Of a stretch of DNA of 64,000 nt, positions 43,003 through 51,885 are shown one piece after another. Source of the stretch: an uncultured Lachnospiraceae bacterium (GTDB lineage Bacteria; Bacillota; Clostridia; Lachnospirales; Lachnospiraceae); the NCBI GenBank assembly GCA_910577165.1, contig CAJTLX010000002.1:62001-126000 (forward strand), written 5' to 3'. The translations under genes and the position numbers were made by a program. Below the pieces are notes generated by a model. It saw nothing but the letters and a program-made list of their open reading frames with translations, did no database searches and had not been told where the DNA came from. Positions within the stretch are counted from its first letter, which is position 1. Every line of letters begins with the position of its first letter.

Positions 43003-44361
43003 ATGAAAAAGCTGAACCGAATAAGCAAACTGCTTACTGCACTAATCATTGTTATGCTGTTGAATATCATTCTTCTGCTGCTTCCCTCAGTATTAAAACC
43101 ACAATTAAAATCTGTGGAAGGGCAGACTTCCTCACCGGATATAGAATCTAATATCTTCCAAAATATTCCATTTCCTTCCAAATCCTCCACAAATGATGCC
43201 AATATAAATTCAGGCTCGCGCACGGATCAAGATTTCGCTGATAAAGAAGACAAGGAAGAATCATTGGAGGAGTCAAATACCCTCACTCTCTGCCTGATGG
43301 GAGATTTAATGTGCCTTGCTGGGCAGCAGTACAGTGCAGAGCGATCGGATGGTTCCCACGACTACACTGGCAGTTTCTATCTGCTACGAAATACCTTTTC
43401 CACTTTTGATTTTGTGATTGGCAATCTGGAAACTACACTCTCCGAGAGCAATCCCTACTCCACAAAGGAGCGGGAAGTAAATGAACAGCCAAATTGCAAC
43501 GCGCCCGCGGATTATCTTGCCTCCTTAAAATGGGCGGGCATCACCCATCTTGTAACGGCAAACAATCACAGCTTGGACGGCGGAGTTATCGGAATAGAGG
43601 AAACCATCGCGCATCTTGACGAGTATGGCATCCCGCACACTGGCACCTACAGCGAAGATGAGGATGGTGTACATTATATGATAATGGAAAAAAATGGTAT
43701 TCGCATTGCTGTGCTTTCCTTTACTGAGTTAATCAATCAGCGCGCACTTGTCACAAAGACACAGCTCTCAAAAATTATCGACAGCTACTCAAAAACAAAA
43801 GTCAGAGAGAATATTGAGAAGGCGCGGGAGGATGGAGCGGATTTTGTGATTGTCTATGAACACTGGGGAAGTGAGAATGTCCACGATGTGCGCGACTATC
43901 AAAAAAGCCACGCAAAGGAGATTGCCGAGGCGGGGGCGGATCTGATTATTGGTTCCCATCCTCACTGCTTGCAGGAAATGGAATATATTTCCACTTCCGA
44001 CGGGCGCGATGTTCCCTGCTTTTATTCCCTTGGCAATGTGGTATCCAGCATGACCAGAGAGATCAACCATGATACCGTATTTGTACAAATATACCTCGAG
44101 CGAAATACGGAAAAAAGGGGTGAGTCCACGAAAAAAACGGATGCGTCATCCTCTGCAAAATCCGTGACAATCTCTTCTCTCACCTGGCTTCCCTGCCATG
44201 TGCTGACCACCTTTGACGGGCATTCCCGCGTGATCACGCCCGTCGATTACAAAGTATCGGATAAAAAGATAAAAAAAGAACTTGCCGAGGCAAAGACAAG
44301 GATCGAAAAAATCCTCCCTCCTCCGCAAAATCTAAACAAAACAACACCGCAAAAACATTGA
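43003..44361 (+). CDS. CapA family protein, membrane-anchored
   Basis: A 452-residue protein. A single N-terminal membrane helix (about 10-32) works as a signal anchor. After a Ser/Asp-rich linker the CapA metallophosphatase-like domain begins with LTLCLMGDLMCLAG (near 97-110), then FVIGNLETTLSE, HLVTANNHSLDGG, VYEHWGSE and IIGSHPHCLQEM, and YSLGNVVSS. These Asp/Asn/His residues form the two-metal site of the family. CapA proteins take part in poly-gamma-glutamate capsule synthesis, but single members like this one are common and their role is unclear. No CapB or CapC is nearby. It may be co-transcribed with the Hsp70-like cluster. Confidence 0.88.
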   Translation: MKKLNRISKLLTALIIVMLLNIILLLLPSVLKPQLKSVEGQTSSPDIESNIFQNIPFPSKSSTNDANINSGSRTDQDFADKEDKEESLEESNTLTLCLMGDLMCLAGQQYSAERSDGSHDYTGSFYLLRNTFSTFDFVIGNLETTLSESNPYSTKEREVNEQPNCNAPADYLASLKWAGITHLVTANNHSLDGGVIGIEETIAHLDEYGIPHTGTYSEDEDGVHYMIMEKNGIRIAVLSFTELINQRALVTKTQLSKIIDSYSKTKVRENIEKAREDGADFVIVYEHWGSENVHDVRDYQKSHAKEIAEAGADLIIGSHPHCLQEMEYISTSDGRDVPCFYSLGNVVSSMTREINHDTVFVQIYLERNTEKRGESTKKTDASSSAKSVTISSLTWLPCHVLTTFDGHSRVITPVDYKVSDKKIKKELAEAKTRIEKILPPPQNLNKTTPQKH

Positions 44362-44387
44362 CAATTTGAGATATTTATTGTACCATA

Positions 44388-44533
44388 TCTTTCAGATATG
44401 TTCCCTCCGGGGGATGCGCATGATTCGCAGAAGAATTTTTCTCCCTGCGGTCGAAGCGAATCAGCGCAGGTACAATGTCTAAAGACATTGCACCATATTA
44501 ATCTTTCAGATATGTTCCCTCCGGGGATGGGCA
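44388..44533. repeat. Direct repeat between the CapA and GrpE-like genes
   Basis: A 25-base block beginning TCTTTCAGATATGTTCCC occurs at 44388 and 44502, identical over its length. The first copy continues into the 18-base motif shared with 30062-30079. Between the copies lies a small palindrome, AATGTCTAAAGACATT (44474-44489). Confidence 0.85.
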
Positions 44534-44573
44534 ATCCGCCTTCAATCATAAAAAGAATGGAGCGTGATCATCA

Positions 44574-45320
44574 ATGGCTAAGATGGATTGGGAGGATGTG
44601 CGTCAGTTTATTTTAAACGACAGAGAAATCAGAGAATATTTTCTTTCCCTTGCCGAAAAGGGAACCATGCGCAGCACAAATTATTCGCTGTCTTCAGAGC
44701 CTGCGTCAGAGATGTCCGTCCCATCAGCAAAAACGCAGAATGCCATGCTGGAAAAGACTATTCGGGTATTAAAAGCCGAAAATGATGCACTGCGCAGAGA
44801 AATTTCCACCGCGCGCACTCGTATATCAGAACTTGAGACAGAAGCTGAAAAATTCCGTCGCGCTGCTGTGGCAGCACAGTCAGAACTAAAGTCTGCCGCC
44901 GGAAAGCTCACCACATTTCAGCCAATCTGCAACGCGATGGAAACCTATCAATCCTTAGGGGAAAAGACAAGGGATGCGATGAGAAATATTTTTCGCACGG
45001 CTTCCCCCGACGGTTTTATCTCCTGCGGAACGCAAAAGAACAGCCTGGCAAATCTCTGGGATTACGGCAGGACACTGGCAGCGAATGGTTCGGCGGACTG
45101 CATAAAAATCGACAGTCTTTTCGAATATTTTATTTCCCTGTACAATCTGACATTCGAACAGCCTGTCTACACACTGATTGAACCAAAGATAGGGGATCGA
45201 TTTGACGAAGACCTCCATGTATGCCTGGCACGGGGGCAGCGAATATCAAACATTTCAGGCATATTACTCAGGGGATACCGCGTAAACGGCAAAACTGTAA
45301 ACAAAGCACTGGTAAAGTGA
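44574..45320 (+). CDS. GrpE-like coiled-coil protein
   Basis: A 248-residue protein. After an N-terminal segment (MDWEDVRQFILNDREIREYFLSLAEKG), residues about 55-110 form a long heptad helix (LEKTIRVLKAENDALRREIS and on). The C-terminus IGDRFDEDLHVCLARGQRISNISGILLRGYRVNGKTVNKALVK matches the end of GrpE (GxxFDPxxHxAV...VxxVLxxGYxxxGRVLRPAxV). GrpE is the nucleotide-exchange factor of Hsp70, and two Hsp70-like genes follow at 10 and 2300 bases. The middle (about 125-195) has an insert not found in GrpE. The resemblance is by eye, but the gene order strongly supports it. Confidence 0.75.
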   Translation: MAKMDWEDVRQFILNDREIREYFLSLAEKGTMRSTNYSLSSEPASEMSVPSAKTQNAMLEKTIRVLKAENDALRREISTARTRISELETEAEKFRRAAVAAQSELKSAAGKLTTFQPICNAMETYQSLGEKTRDAMRNIFRTASPDGFISCGTQKNSLANLWDYGRTLAANGSADCIKIDSLFEYFISLYNLTFEQPVYTLIEPKIGDRFDEDLHVCLARGQRISNISGILLRGYRVNGKTVNKALVK

Positions 45321-45330
45321 GGTAAGAGGT

Positions 45331-47595
45331 ATGGAATATACAAAGCTGGTTGATAAACTGCCGCTGTGCGAAGGCAGTTTATGTGAGATGGTTCGGGCAA
45401 AAGTTACCAAGACCATGCAGGAGAGAGAACTGGAACAATTTCAGATTGGTGAGACGGGCGGGGAGGACGATTCGATTATCATTGACGAACTTGACGCGGA
45501 AGAGGTTTCAAAACTATTGTTGGAAGTCGATCATGAGCGCGCAGATATCGATCCGTATGATGAAAAAATTCTCACTGATCCAAACCGGGGTCATTGGGAT
45601 CTCTGGTATGATGGCGAGGGTGGCGATTTCCCGGTTCTTGATTTATCCTACCAAGGGTATGTAGCGCGCAATCCGCGCGCCGACATTAACCGCAACCGCA
45701 TTGTCGCCATCGATTTTGGCACAAAAAGCACGGTGGTTGTCTATCAAAATGAGGACAGCCGAATTCTTCCGGTGCGCGTTGGTACAGGGAATGTCAGCAA
45801 GAGCATCCGCGCAGAGCATTATGAAAACCCTACGATTATCGAGTTTAACGACCTCGACTCTTTTTTAGATGCCTATGTCGCCACACTAGGTCGTCCTGCT
45901 ACACGCTGGGATGATGTATATATTTCTCACCGGGCAGTGGATGATCTGCAGACATCGCTCAGCACGGACTACAGCGCGTTCTTTTCCGAACTCAAGCAGT
46001 GGGCTGGCGATGCGGGGGTGAAAAAGGCGATCCGCATCCGCGACCGGAAAAATAATGATTATCTGCTCAAGGCATTTCGTGAACTTACCAATGAGGACTT
46101 AAACCCAATTGAACTCTACGCATATTATCTGGGTCTTTATATCAACAATATGCGCAATGGTATTTTCCTCAACTACTATCTTTCCTTTCCCGTTACATAC
46201 GAGTTCGCAGTGCGGGAAAAAATCGCGGAAAGCTTTGAGCGCGGGATTAAAAAAGCACTGCCGGAACCGCTGCTGCAGGATGAGGAGATCATGAAAAATT
46301 TTAAGATCAACGGCAGTATTAGCGAGCCAGCCGCATATGCGGTGTGCGCCTTGCAGGAATATGGCTTTGAGCCGGAGGGAGATGAACAGGTCTTCTACTC
46401 CGTATTCGATTTTGGGGGCGGCACAACGGATTTTGATTTCGGTGTATGGCGGGAATCCTTCGCTCCAAAATACGACTATACCATAGAACATTTTGGGGCA
46501 AGCGGAGATCGCTATCTGGGCGGTGAAAATATCTTAGCAGAACTCGCCTTCTATGTTTTCCGGACAAATGAGGAGAAACTTCGCGAGGAAAATATCTCAT
46601 TTAACCGTCCGGCGATGTGTCCGGATTTTGCCGGGAGTGAAGCACTGATCTCCGACTCGCGCGAAGCAAATATCAATATGCGCAATCTGACAGATAAACT
46701 GCGTCCGCTCTGGGAGAATACCGGGGAGGAAACCGTGGACGAGAGTGGCTCCATCAAGGTAAATCTTTTCCGCAATGACGGCTCCCAGGTGGTGGGGATG
46801 GCACTCTCCGCAAGCGAGGATGAACTGAACGAACTGATTTACTACCGCATTGAGAAAGGGATCGAAAGCTTTTTTACCTCATTAATCACTGCTTTCGGAC
46901 AGACAAACTTAGATGCCATTGATAATATTTATATCATCCTGGCAGGTAACTCCTCAAAATCCAGATATGTAGAGGAGATATTTTCCAAAAAGATCCTTTT
47001 TTATACAACTCAGATCAAAAGGCGGGACAATGCTTCCCCGATGTTTGAACTGCTGCCACCGATCGGCACGGAGGCCTTCTACAAAAAGCGCGCGCAGATC
47101 AATCCGGAAGCGGCAGAGCGGCCGGATGACCGGGGAGAATTTGAGCGTCCATCCGGGAAGACCGGCGTGGCGTTTGGACTGATCGAATGCCGCAAGGGTG
47201 GACGGGTCGAGATTATTGAAAATGATGAAGCTGGCGGTGAAATTCCATTCAAATACTATATCGGCACCTGTAAGAAACGCTGCTTCAAGACACTCGATGT
47301 GGACGAAGCACCATCAAGGATTCCCGGCAGAGTGGACTATGGCAGATGGTATGAGGTATTTGAATCCGATGACTACACGGTTGAAATTTATTATACCACT
47401 GAGCCGGACGCTGTCACAAACCGAATGCCGATCGAGAACGCAAGGAAACTTATGTTGAACACCGACGCGGAAAATGAACTTGTATTTATCCGCGCGGCCG
47501 ATCCACATACCCTGGAATATGTTTCTGCAAGATGTATAGAAGATGCATATCGCGGAGATTACATTGGTATGGTTCATCAAGTATCCCTGGAATAA
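45331..47595 (+). CDS. Hsp70-like ATPase, short paralog lacking the N-terminal domain
   Basis: A 754-residue actin/Hsp70-fold protein. Phosphate-1 motif VAIDFGTKSTVVVYQ (near 125-139), phosphate-2 VFDFGGGTTDFDFG (near 357-370) and adenosine motif ILAGNSSKSRYVEEIF (near 534). Residues 1-30 (MEYTKLVDKLPL...) match the start of the next protein. The sequence then jumps at about residue 45 to the part that corresponds to residue 285 of that paralog, so about 230 residues are missing. The C-terminal 170 residues (GKTGVAFGLIECRKGG then KYYIGTCKK) are specific to this pair. ATG follows GTGAGGTAAGAGGT. No classic DnaK peptide-binding domain or EEVD tail. Confidence 0.85.
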   Translation: MEYTKLVDKLPLCEGSLCEMVRAKVTKTMQERELEQFQIGETGGEDDSIIIDELDAEEVSKLLLEVDHERADIDPYDEKILTDPNRGHWDLWYDGEGGDFPVLDLSYQGYVARNPRADINRNRIVAIDFGTKSTVVVYQNEDSRILPVRVGTGNVSKSIRAEHYENPTIIEFNDLDSFLDAYVATLGRPATRWDDVYISHRAVDDLQTSLSTDYSAFFSELKQWAGDAGVKKAIRIRDRKNNDYLLKAFRELTNEDLNPIELYAYYLGLYINNMRNGIFLNYYLSFPVTYEFAVREKIAESFERGIKKALPEPLLQDEEIMKNFKINGSISEPAAYAVCALQEYGFEPEGDEQVFYSVFDFGGGTTDFDFGVWRESFAPKYDYTIEHFGASGDRYLGGENILAELAFYVFRTNEEKLREENISFNRPAMCPDFAGSEALISDSREANINMRNLTDKLRPLWENTGEETVDESGSIKVNLFRNDGSQVVGMALSASEDELNELIYYRIEKGIESFFTSLITAFGQTNLDAIDNIYIILAGNSSKSRYVEEIFSKKILFYTTQIKRRDNASPMFELLPPIGTEAFYKKRAQINPEAAERPDDRGEFERPSGKTGVAFGLIECRKGGRVEIIENDEAGGEIPFKYYIGTCKKRCFKTLDVDEAPSRIPGRVDYGRWYEVFESDDYTVEIYYTTEPDAVTNRMPIENARKLMLNTDAENELVFIRAADPHTLEYVSARCIEDAYRGDYIGMVHQVSLE

Positions 47596-47620
47596 GTAAC
47601 GCTGAAGTGAGGTAAGAGAA

Positions 47621-50593
47621 ATGGAATATACAAAGTTTGTTGACAGGCTCCCGCTTAGCACCGACAATTTATATCAGATGTTCAAATCAAAGATTTTCGA
47701 CAGCATACTGGAATCGGAGCTTGGCGGATTCCGCAAGGAGATCGAGCAGCATATCGGTTTAATACGTAATTATTTGGCAAAATATGAGTGGCTTCCCATG
47801 AGGATTGGCAGCACCTCCAAACTGGTATTATACAACACCAAGTCCTCCGTTCTCATCCCTGATCTGCTTACTTTCCGGTTTGATACCCACAGGAAAATGC
47901 CGGACGATTATGACCTGGGATTTTACAATTTCCCGGCCAAACTGTTCGAGAGAGAGCTTTTGGAAACCATCTCCTTTTCCGCGATCGAGAACGTATATAT
48001 GTTAAATGTCGAATACAGTAAGAAAAAGAAGGCGGGGGGAAATTTTGTTGATCTCGTACATGAAACAAACCCTACCTTCCACAATTACCTGGCTTACTCC
48101 GATGAGTCCTCCGCCACTACCTCCACATTTGGATCGGGGATTATGGTCTATGATATCCGAAACAAAAATTTTGTATCCGGAAGAATTCGAGCGGATTTTA
48201 CTGTTATGCCTATCGCGGTGATCTCCGCGGCAACTCCCGCGGCAAAACTGCGCAGTTTCCGCGACCTAAAACTTTCGGTAAACCCTTATGGGGGAGAATT
48301 TGAAGACTTAAAAACTGCATTTGACCGTATGGGCGAATTCCTTGCCGCCGATCTTATCACGGATGATTTTCATATCAATTTTGATAAAATATCCACGGAT
48401 TTAAGGGAGAAGGGCAGCTTATCCGAGTTCAATATCAGCTACAGCACTATTACCAAACAGGGAACTCGCGCAAGTGTGATCAATACATTGGATGCCGAGG
48501 CGACCTCAAAACCGCTGCTTGAGGTGGAGCATATTCGGGCGGATATTGATCCTTACGACCAGAATATTCTCACCGATCCAAACAGAGGTCACTGGGATCT
48601 GTGGAATACGGACGAAGCAAAAGATTGCCCCGTGCTTGAATTATCCTCGATGGGCTTTGTCGCGCGCAATCCAAAAGCGGATATCAACCGCAACCGCGTA
48701 GTTGCCATTGATTTTGGCACAAAAAGTACGGTTGTTGTCTTTCAGGATGAGGACAGCAAAATCCTGCCGATGCGCGTAGGTACAGGGAATATCAGCAAGA
48801 GCATTCAGGCGAAACATTATGAAAATCCTACGGTAATTGAATTTCACGATCTGAAACAATTTATGGATGCCTATGCCGCCTCAAAGGGTCGCCCTGCCAC
48901 ACACTGGGAGGATGTATGTATCTCTCACAAGGCGGTGGATGATCTTCAGTCCTCCTGCAGCACAGACTACGGTGCCTTCCTCTCCGGACTCAAGCAGTGG
49001 GCCGGGGACACGGGTGTAAAGCGCGCGATCCGGATGAGAGACCGGACAAACCGCGATTTTCTGCTTCAGCAGTACCGCGAACTCTCAGAAAGTGACCTCG
49101 ATCCAATTGAGCTTTACGCTTACTATTTAGGACTTTATATCAACAATATGCGCAATGGAATTTTCCTTAATTACTATCTCTCCTTCCCTGTTACTTACGA
49201 GATTGCAGTGCGGGACAGAATTATTCAAAGCTTTCAGCGGGGAATTAAAAAATCTCTGCCACGCCCGATCTTAGATGACGAGGAGATTATGGGTAAATTC
49301 CGGATTAACGGCGGCATCAGCGAGCCGGCTGCATATGCGGTATGCGCCTTGCAGGAATACGGCTTTGACCCGGAGGAAAGCGGTCAGGTATTTTACTCGG
49401 TATTTGATTTTGGCGGTGGAACCACGGACTTTGATTTTGGTGTGTGGCGGGAATCAAAATCTGCAAAATACGACTATACTATCGAGCATTTTGGCGCGAG
49501 CGGCGACCGCTATTTAGGCGGAGAAAACATCTTAGCAGAACTTGCTTTTTATGTTTTTAGAGCCAATGAGGAAAAACTGCGCGAGGAGCGGATCTCTTTT
49601 ACCCGCCCTCCAATGTGTCCGGATTTTGCAGGCAGCGAAACCCTGATCTCCGACTCGCGCGAGGGCAGGGTAAATATGCGCAATCTTACCGAGCGGCTTC
49701 GCCCAATCTGGGAAAATACGGATGAGGAAGTGATCGATCAGAGTGGGGCGGTCAAAGTGAATCTTTTCCGCAACGACGGCACGGAAGCAGTTGGGCTTTC
49801 CCTTAACGCAGATAAAGAAAAATTAAACCAGCTGATCTATCAGCGAATTGAAAAAGGGATTGAAAGCTTTTTCACCTCATTAAAGACTGCTTATGGGAAT
49901 CATAGTTTGGATAAAATTGAAAAGATTTATATTATTTTAGCAGGAAATTCCTCAAAATCCCAGTATGTGGAAAGTATTTTCAGAGAAAAAATTTCTTATT
50001 ATACAAAAGAAATCAAGGGGGAGGAGGACAATCCATCCATGTTTGAACTGCTCCCTCCAATCGGCACAGAGGAATTCTTTGAGCGCAGGGCGCAGATCAA
50101 CCCGGCAGCCGCCAACCGAATAGATAAGCGCGGCGAATTTGAACGACCAACCGGAAAGACCGGTGTCGCCTTCGGTCTAATCGAATGCCGCAGAGGTGGG
50201 CGCATTGAGATTATTGCAAACGACGAGGCGGACGGCGAGATTCCCTTCAAATATTATATCGGCACCCGCAAAAGACGCTTTTTCCGGATTCTTAACGAGG
50301 GGGAAAACCCATCAAAAATTCCGGGCAGACTGGACTATGAACGCTGGTACGAAGTATTTGAATCCGATGACTATACCATTGAAATTTACTGTACTACCAA
50401 GCCGGAAGCCGTGACCAATACCATGCCGATCGAAAGCGCGAAGAAACTTATGCTAAGTACGGATGCCAAAAATGATCCTGTATTTATCCGCGCCATCGAT
50501 CCGCACACATTGGAATATGTCTCGGCACTAAGTCTTGAGGATGCAGAAGAAGGAAATTATATCGGGACAATTCATCAGGTTTCGCTGGAGTAA
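47621..50593 (+). CDS. Hsp70-like ATPase with a unique N-terminal domain
   Basis: A 990-residue protein. Residues 1-280 form a domain I do not recognise (GGFRKEIEQHIGLIRNYLAKYEW, then TFRFDTHRKMPDDYDLGFYNFP, FSAIENVYMLNVEYSKKKKAGG, FDRMGEFLAADLITDD). From about 285 to the end it aligns with the shorter paralog: VAIDFGTKSTVVVFQ (361), VFDFGGGTTDFDFG (593), ILAGNSSKSQYVESIF (near 770). The two share their start (MEYTKxVDxLPL) and even the ribosome site GTGAGGTAAGAG, so one arose from the other by tandem duplication. All ATP-binding residues look intact in both. It is the largest protein of the cluster. Confidence 0.85.
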   Translation: MEYTKFVDRLPLSTDNLYQMFKSKIFDSILESELGGFRKEIEQHIGLIRNYLAKYEWLPMRIGSTSKLVLYNTKSSVLIPDLLTFRFDTHRKMPDDYDLGFYNFPAKLFERELLETISFSAIENVYMLNVEYSKKKKAGGNFVDLVHETNPTFHNYLAYSDESSATTSTFGSGIMVYDIRNKNFVSGRIRADFTVMPIAVISAATPAAKLRSFRDLKLSVNPYGGEFEDLKTAFDRMGEFLAADLITDDFHINFDKISTDLREKGSLSEFNISYSTITKQGTRASVINTLDAEATSKPLLEVEHIRADIDPYDQNILTDPNRGHWDLWNTDEAKDCPVLELSSMGFVARNPKADINRNRVVAIDFGTKSTVVVFQDEDSKILPMRVGTGNISKSIQAKHYENPTVIEFHDLKQFMDAYAASKGRPATHWEDVCISHKAVDDLQSSCSTDYGAFLSGLKQWAGDTGVKRAIRMRDRTNRDFLLQQYRELSESDLDPIELYAYYLGLYINNMRNGIFLNYYLSFPVTYEIAVRDRIIQSFQRGIKKSLPRPILDDEEIMGKFRINGGISEPAAYAVCALQEYGFDPEESGQVFYSVFDFGGGTTDFDFGVWRESKSAKYDYTIEHFGASGDRYLGGENILAELAFYVFRANEEKLREERISFTRPPMCPDFAGSETLISDSREGRVNMRNLTERLRPIWENTDEEVIDQSGAVKVNLFRNDGTEAVGLSLNADKEKLNQLIYQRIEKGIESFFTSLKTAYGNHSLDKIEKIYIILAGNSSKSQYVESIFREKISYYTKEIKGEEDNPSMFELLPPIGTEEFFERRAQINPAAANRIDKRGEFERPTGKTGVAFGLIECRRGGRIEIIANDEADGEIPFKYYIGTRKRRFFRILNEGENPSKIPGRLDYERWYEVFESDDYTIEIYCTTKPEAVTNTMPIESAKKLMLSTDAKNDPVFIRAIDPHTLEYVSALSLEDAEEGNYIGTIHQVSLE

Positions 50594-50614
50594 TGGATTT
50601 CTTTATTAACACAA

Positions 50615-50654
50615 AAATATTTCCCCTGCAATTTTTTTAGCAGGGGAAATATTT
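50615..50654 (+). terminator. 15-base hairpin after the Hsp70-like operon
   Basis: AAATATTTCCCCTGC/GCAGGGGAAATATTT, perfect over 15 bases, with a U-rich loop AATTTTTTTA. The usual U run after the stem is missing; instead AAGGAGG of the next gene follows four bases later. It may work as a weak terminator or a translation switch. Confidence 0.55.
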
Positions 50655-50674
50655 ATAAGGAGGTAAATTATAAT

Positions 50675-50896
50675 ATGGAAAAAGTAATTGAAAGTATTGG
50701 ACTGACACTTCATGGTGTGGATGGAAAGATAAAAGAAATTCCCCTTGAATTATGGCAGGTTGATATTATTTGTCAAATACTTGGTCTTACAGTAAAAATT
50801 CCTGATTTAGATAACTATGAAATGTCCCCGAAAGACAGGGTAATGGAACGAATGGAATTATATAAAAAATCAATCAAAAACATACCTAGGGACTAA
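50675..50896 (+). CDS. Unrecognised 73-residue protein
   Basis: A small protein starting MEKVIESIGLTLHGVDGKIKEI, then ELWQVDIICQILGLTVKI and NYEMSPKDRVMERMELYKKSIKNI. Perfect ribosome site AAGGAGGTAAATTATAAT. The pattern suggests a short beta hairpin followed by two helices. It follows the second Hsp70-like gene by 81 bases on the same strand, across a hairpin, and may belong to that cluster. Confidence 0.6.
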   Translation: MEKVIESIGLTLHGVDGKIKEIPLELWQVDIICQILGLTVKIPDLDNYEMSPKDRVMERMELYKKSIKNIPRD

Positions 50897-50940
50897 CAAT
50901 AATAAAACGGATTCAGATATTTATAACTGGCTTTGATGTA

Positions 50941-50999
50941 TTCTCTTACTCGATTACTCCGCACAAATTGTATCTGTACAGAATAATCGAGCAAGAGAA
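50941..50999. repeat. 16-base inverted repeat near the end of the anti-sigma gene
   Basis: TTCTCTTACTCGATTA (50941-50956) pairs with TAATCGAGCAAGAGAA (50984-50999) with one mismatch. It lacks a clear U run on either strand; it lies between convergent genes and probably serves as a weak terminator. Confidence 0.5.
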
Positions 51000-51048
51000 A
51001 ATGCCATCCTCCCCATCTCAGGCACCAGGGTCTTCAATTTCTCTTCCC

Positions 51049-51885
51049 TTACGACTCATCCTTAAACCGGAAGAAATATCCATACTCTTCACTTGCATCA
51101 AATTCTTCTAATTCTTCCTTTGTCGCATAAAGCATATAATAATGTCGCTTTTCCTCTCCGCTATCATCACTCTCCCATTTTATCGTATATCCAAATTCTT
51201 CCCGTCTGCTCCACTCTAATTTTGCCTCCTCACTCTCCGGCATCACCATAGATCCATCACAGAAAAGTTCGGCAACTACGCAATACAAAACTTTATCTCC
51301 ATATTTTTCAATTGCATGGGTAAGCGGAACCGAACAGTGGGCTTCTCCATTCTCCGGCGCAGCATAACAATAGATCGCTTTCTCCGGGTAAGAGGAAATC
51401 TTTTTTTTCGGTTTTGTCTTACCCTTGCTATCCGTTTCTCCATCAGAGAAAGAGTTGTCGCTCCCTGATATTTGATCCAACATATCCGCCCTATCCATCT
51501 CCGTAAGTCTAAAACTTTCTGGATCATTTTCTCCTTCCTCCATCTCGTCTGCCCTTTCGGTCTTTCCCCCTGGCACCGGATTATAGCCGGATGGATCTCC
51601 ATCCACTCCATTCCTTAAGACTTCTCCACTTCCACTATCCATATCCGCAATAAATCCGGAATCAAAATGATTTGTGTCCGAATTATCTTGTGCCGCATTT
51701 TTGTTCCTCTCTCCCAAATCTCTTTCTCCACGAAATCCCAAGCTAATCAAAGCAATAACCCCCAATGTCGCCGTTATAGCCACACCGCCATAGCGCAAGC
51801 CTTTTTGCTTTCTTTGTTGCGCTCTTTTTCTCTCTTCCTCTCCCCGCCGCAATACCTCCCGCGCAACCTCATTATAATCCTTCAT
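51049..51885 (-). CDS. Probable anti-sigma factor, single-pass membrane protein
   Basis: A 278-residue protein. The N-terminal 29 residues (MKDYNEVAREVLRRGEEERKRAQQRKQKG) are charged and cytoplasmic. One membrane helix (about 32-49, GGVAITATLGVIALISLG) leads to an Asp/Ser-rich outer linker and a C-terminal domain (residues 165-278, YPEKAIYCYAAPENGEAHCSVPLTHAIEKYG then WRRE-like YGYFFRF). The gene overlaps the end of the ECF sigma gene by 14 bases, the standard arrangement for a sigma/anti-sigma pair. No zinc-binding ZAS motif is visible. Confidence 0.75.
   Translation of the reverse strand: MKDYNEVAREVLRRGEEERKRAQQRKQKGLRYGGVAITATLGVIALISLGFRGERDLGERNKNAAQDNSDTNHFDSGFIADMDSGSGEVLRNGVDGDPSGYNPVPGGKTERADEMEEGENDPESFRLTEMDRADMLDQISGSDNSFSDGETDSKGKTKPKKKISSYPEKAIYCYAAPENGEAHCSVPLTHAIEKYGDKVLYCVVAELFCDGSMVMPESEEAKLEWSRREEFGYTIKWESDDSGEEKRHYYMLYATKEELEEFDASEEYGYFFRFKDES

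Noticed and set aside
42916..44361. CapA gene as part of a capsule operon
   Set aside because: No capB, capC or pgsE-like gene is found near it.
44388..44533. Possible CRISPR-like repeat pair
   Set aside because: Only two copies, 114 bases apart, each part of a different structured context; no cas gene.
45331..50593. Hsp70-like proteins as ParM/MreB-type filament proteins
   Set aside because: The phosphate motifs and size fit Hsp70 better and a GrpE-like gene precedes them; no DNA-binding adaptor or centromere repeat is seen.
50615..50654. Riboswitch before the 73-residue gene
   Set aside because: Only one simple hairpin is present and no known ligand-binding core.
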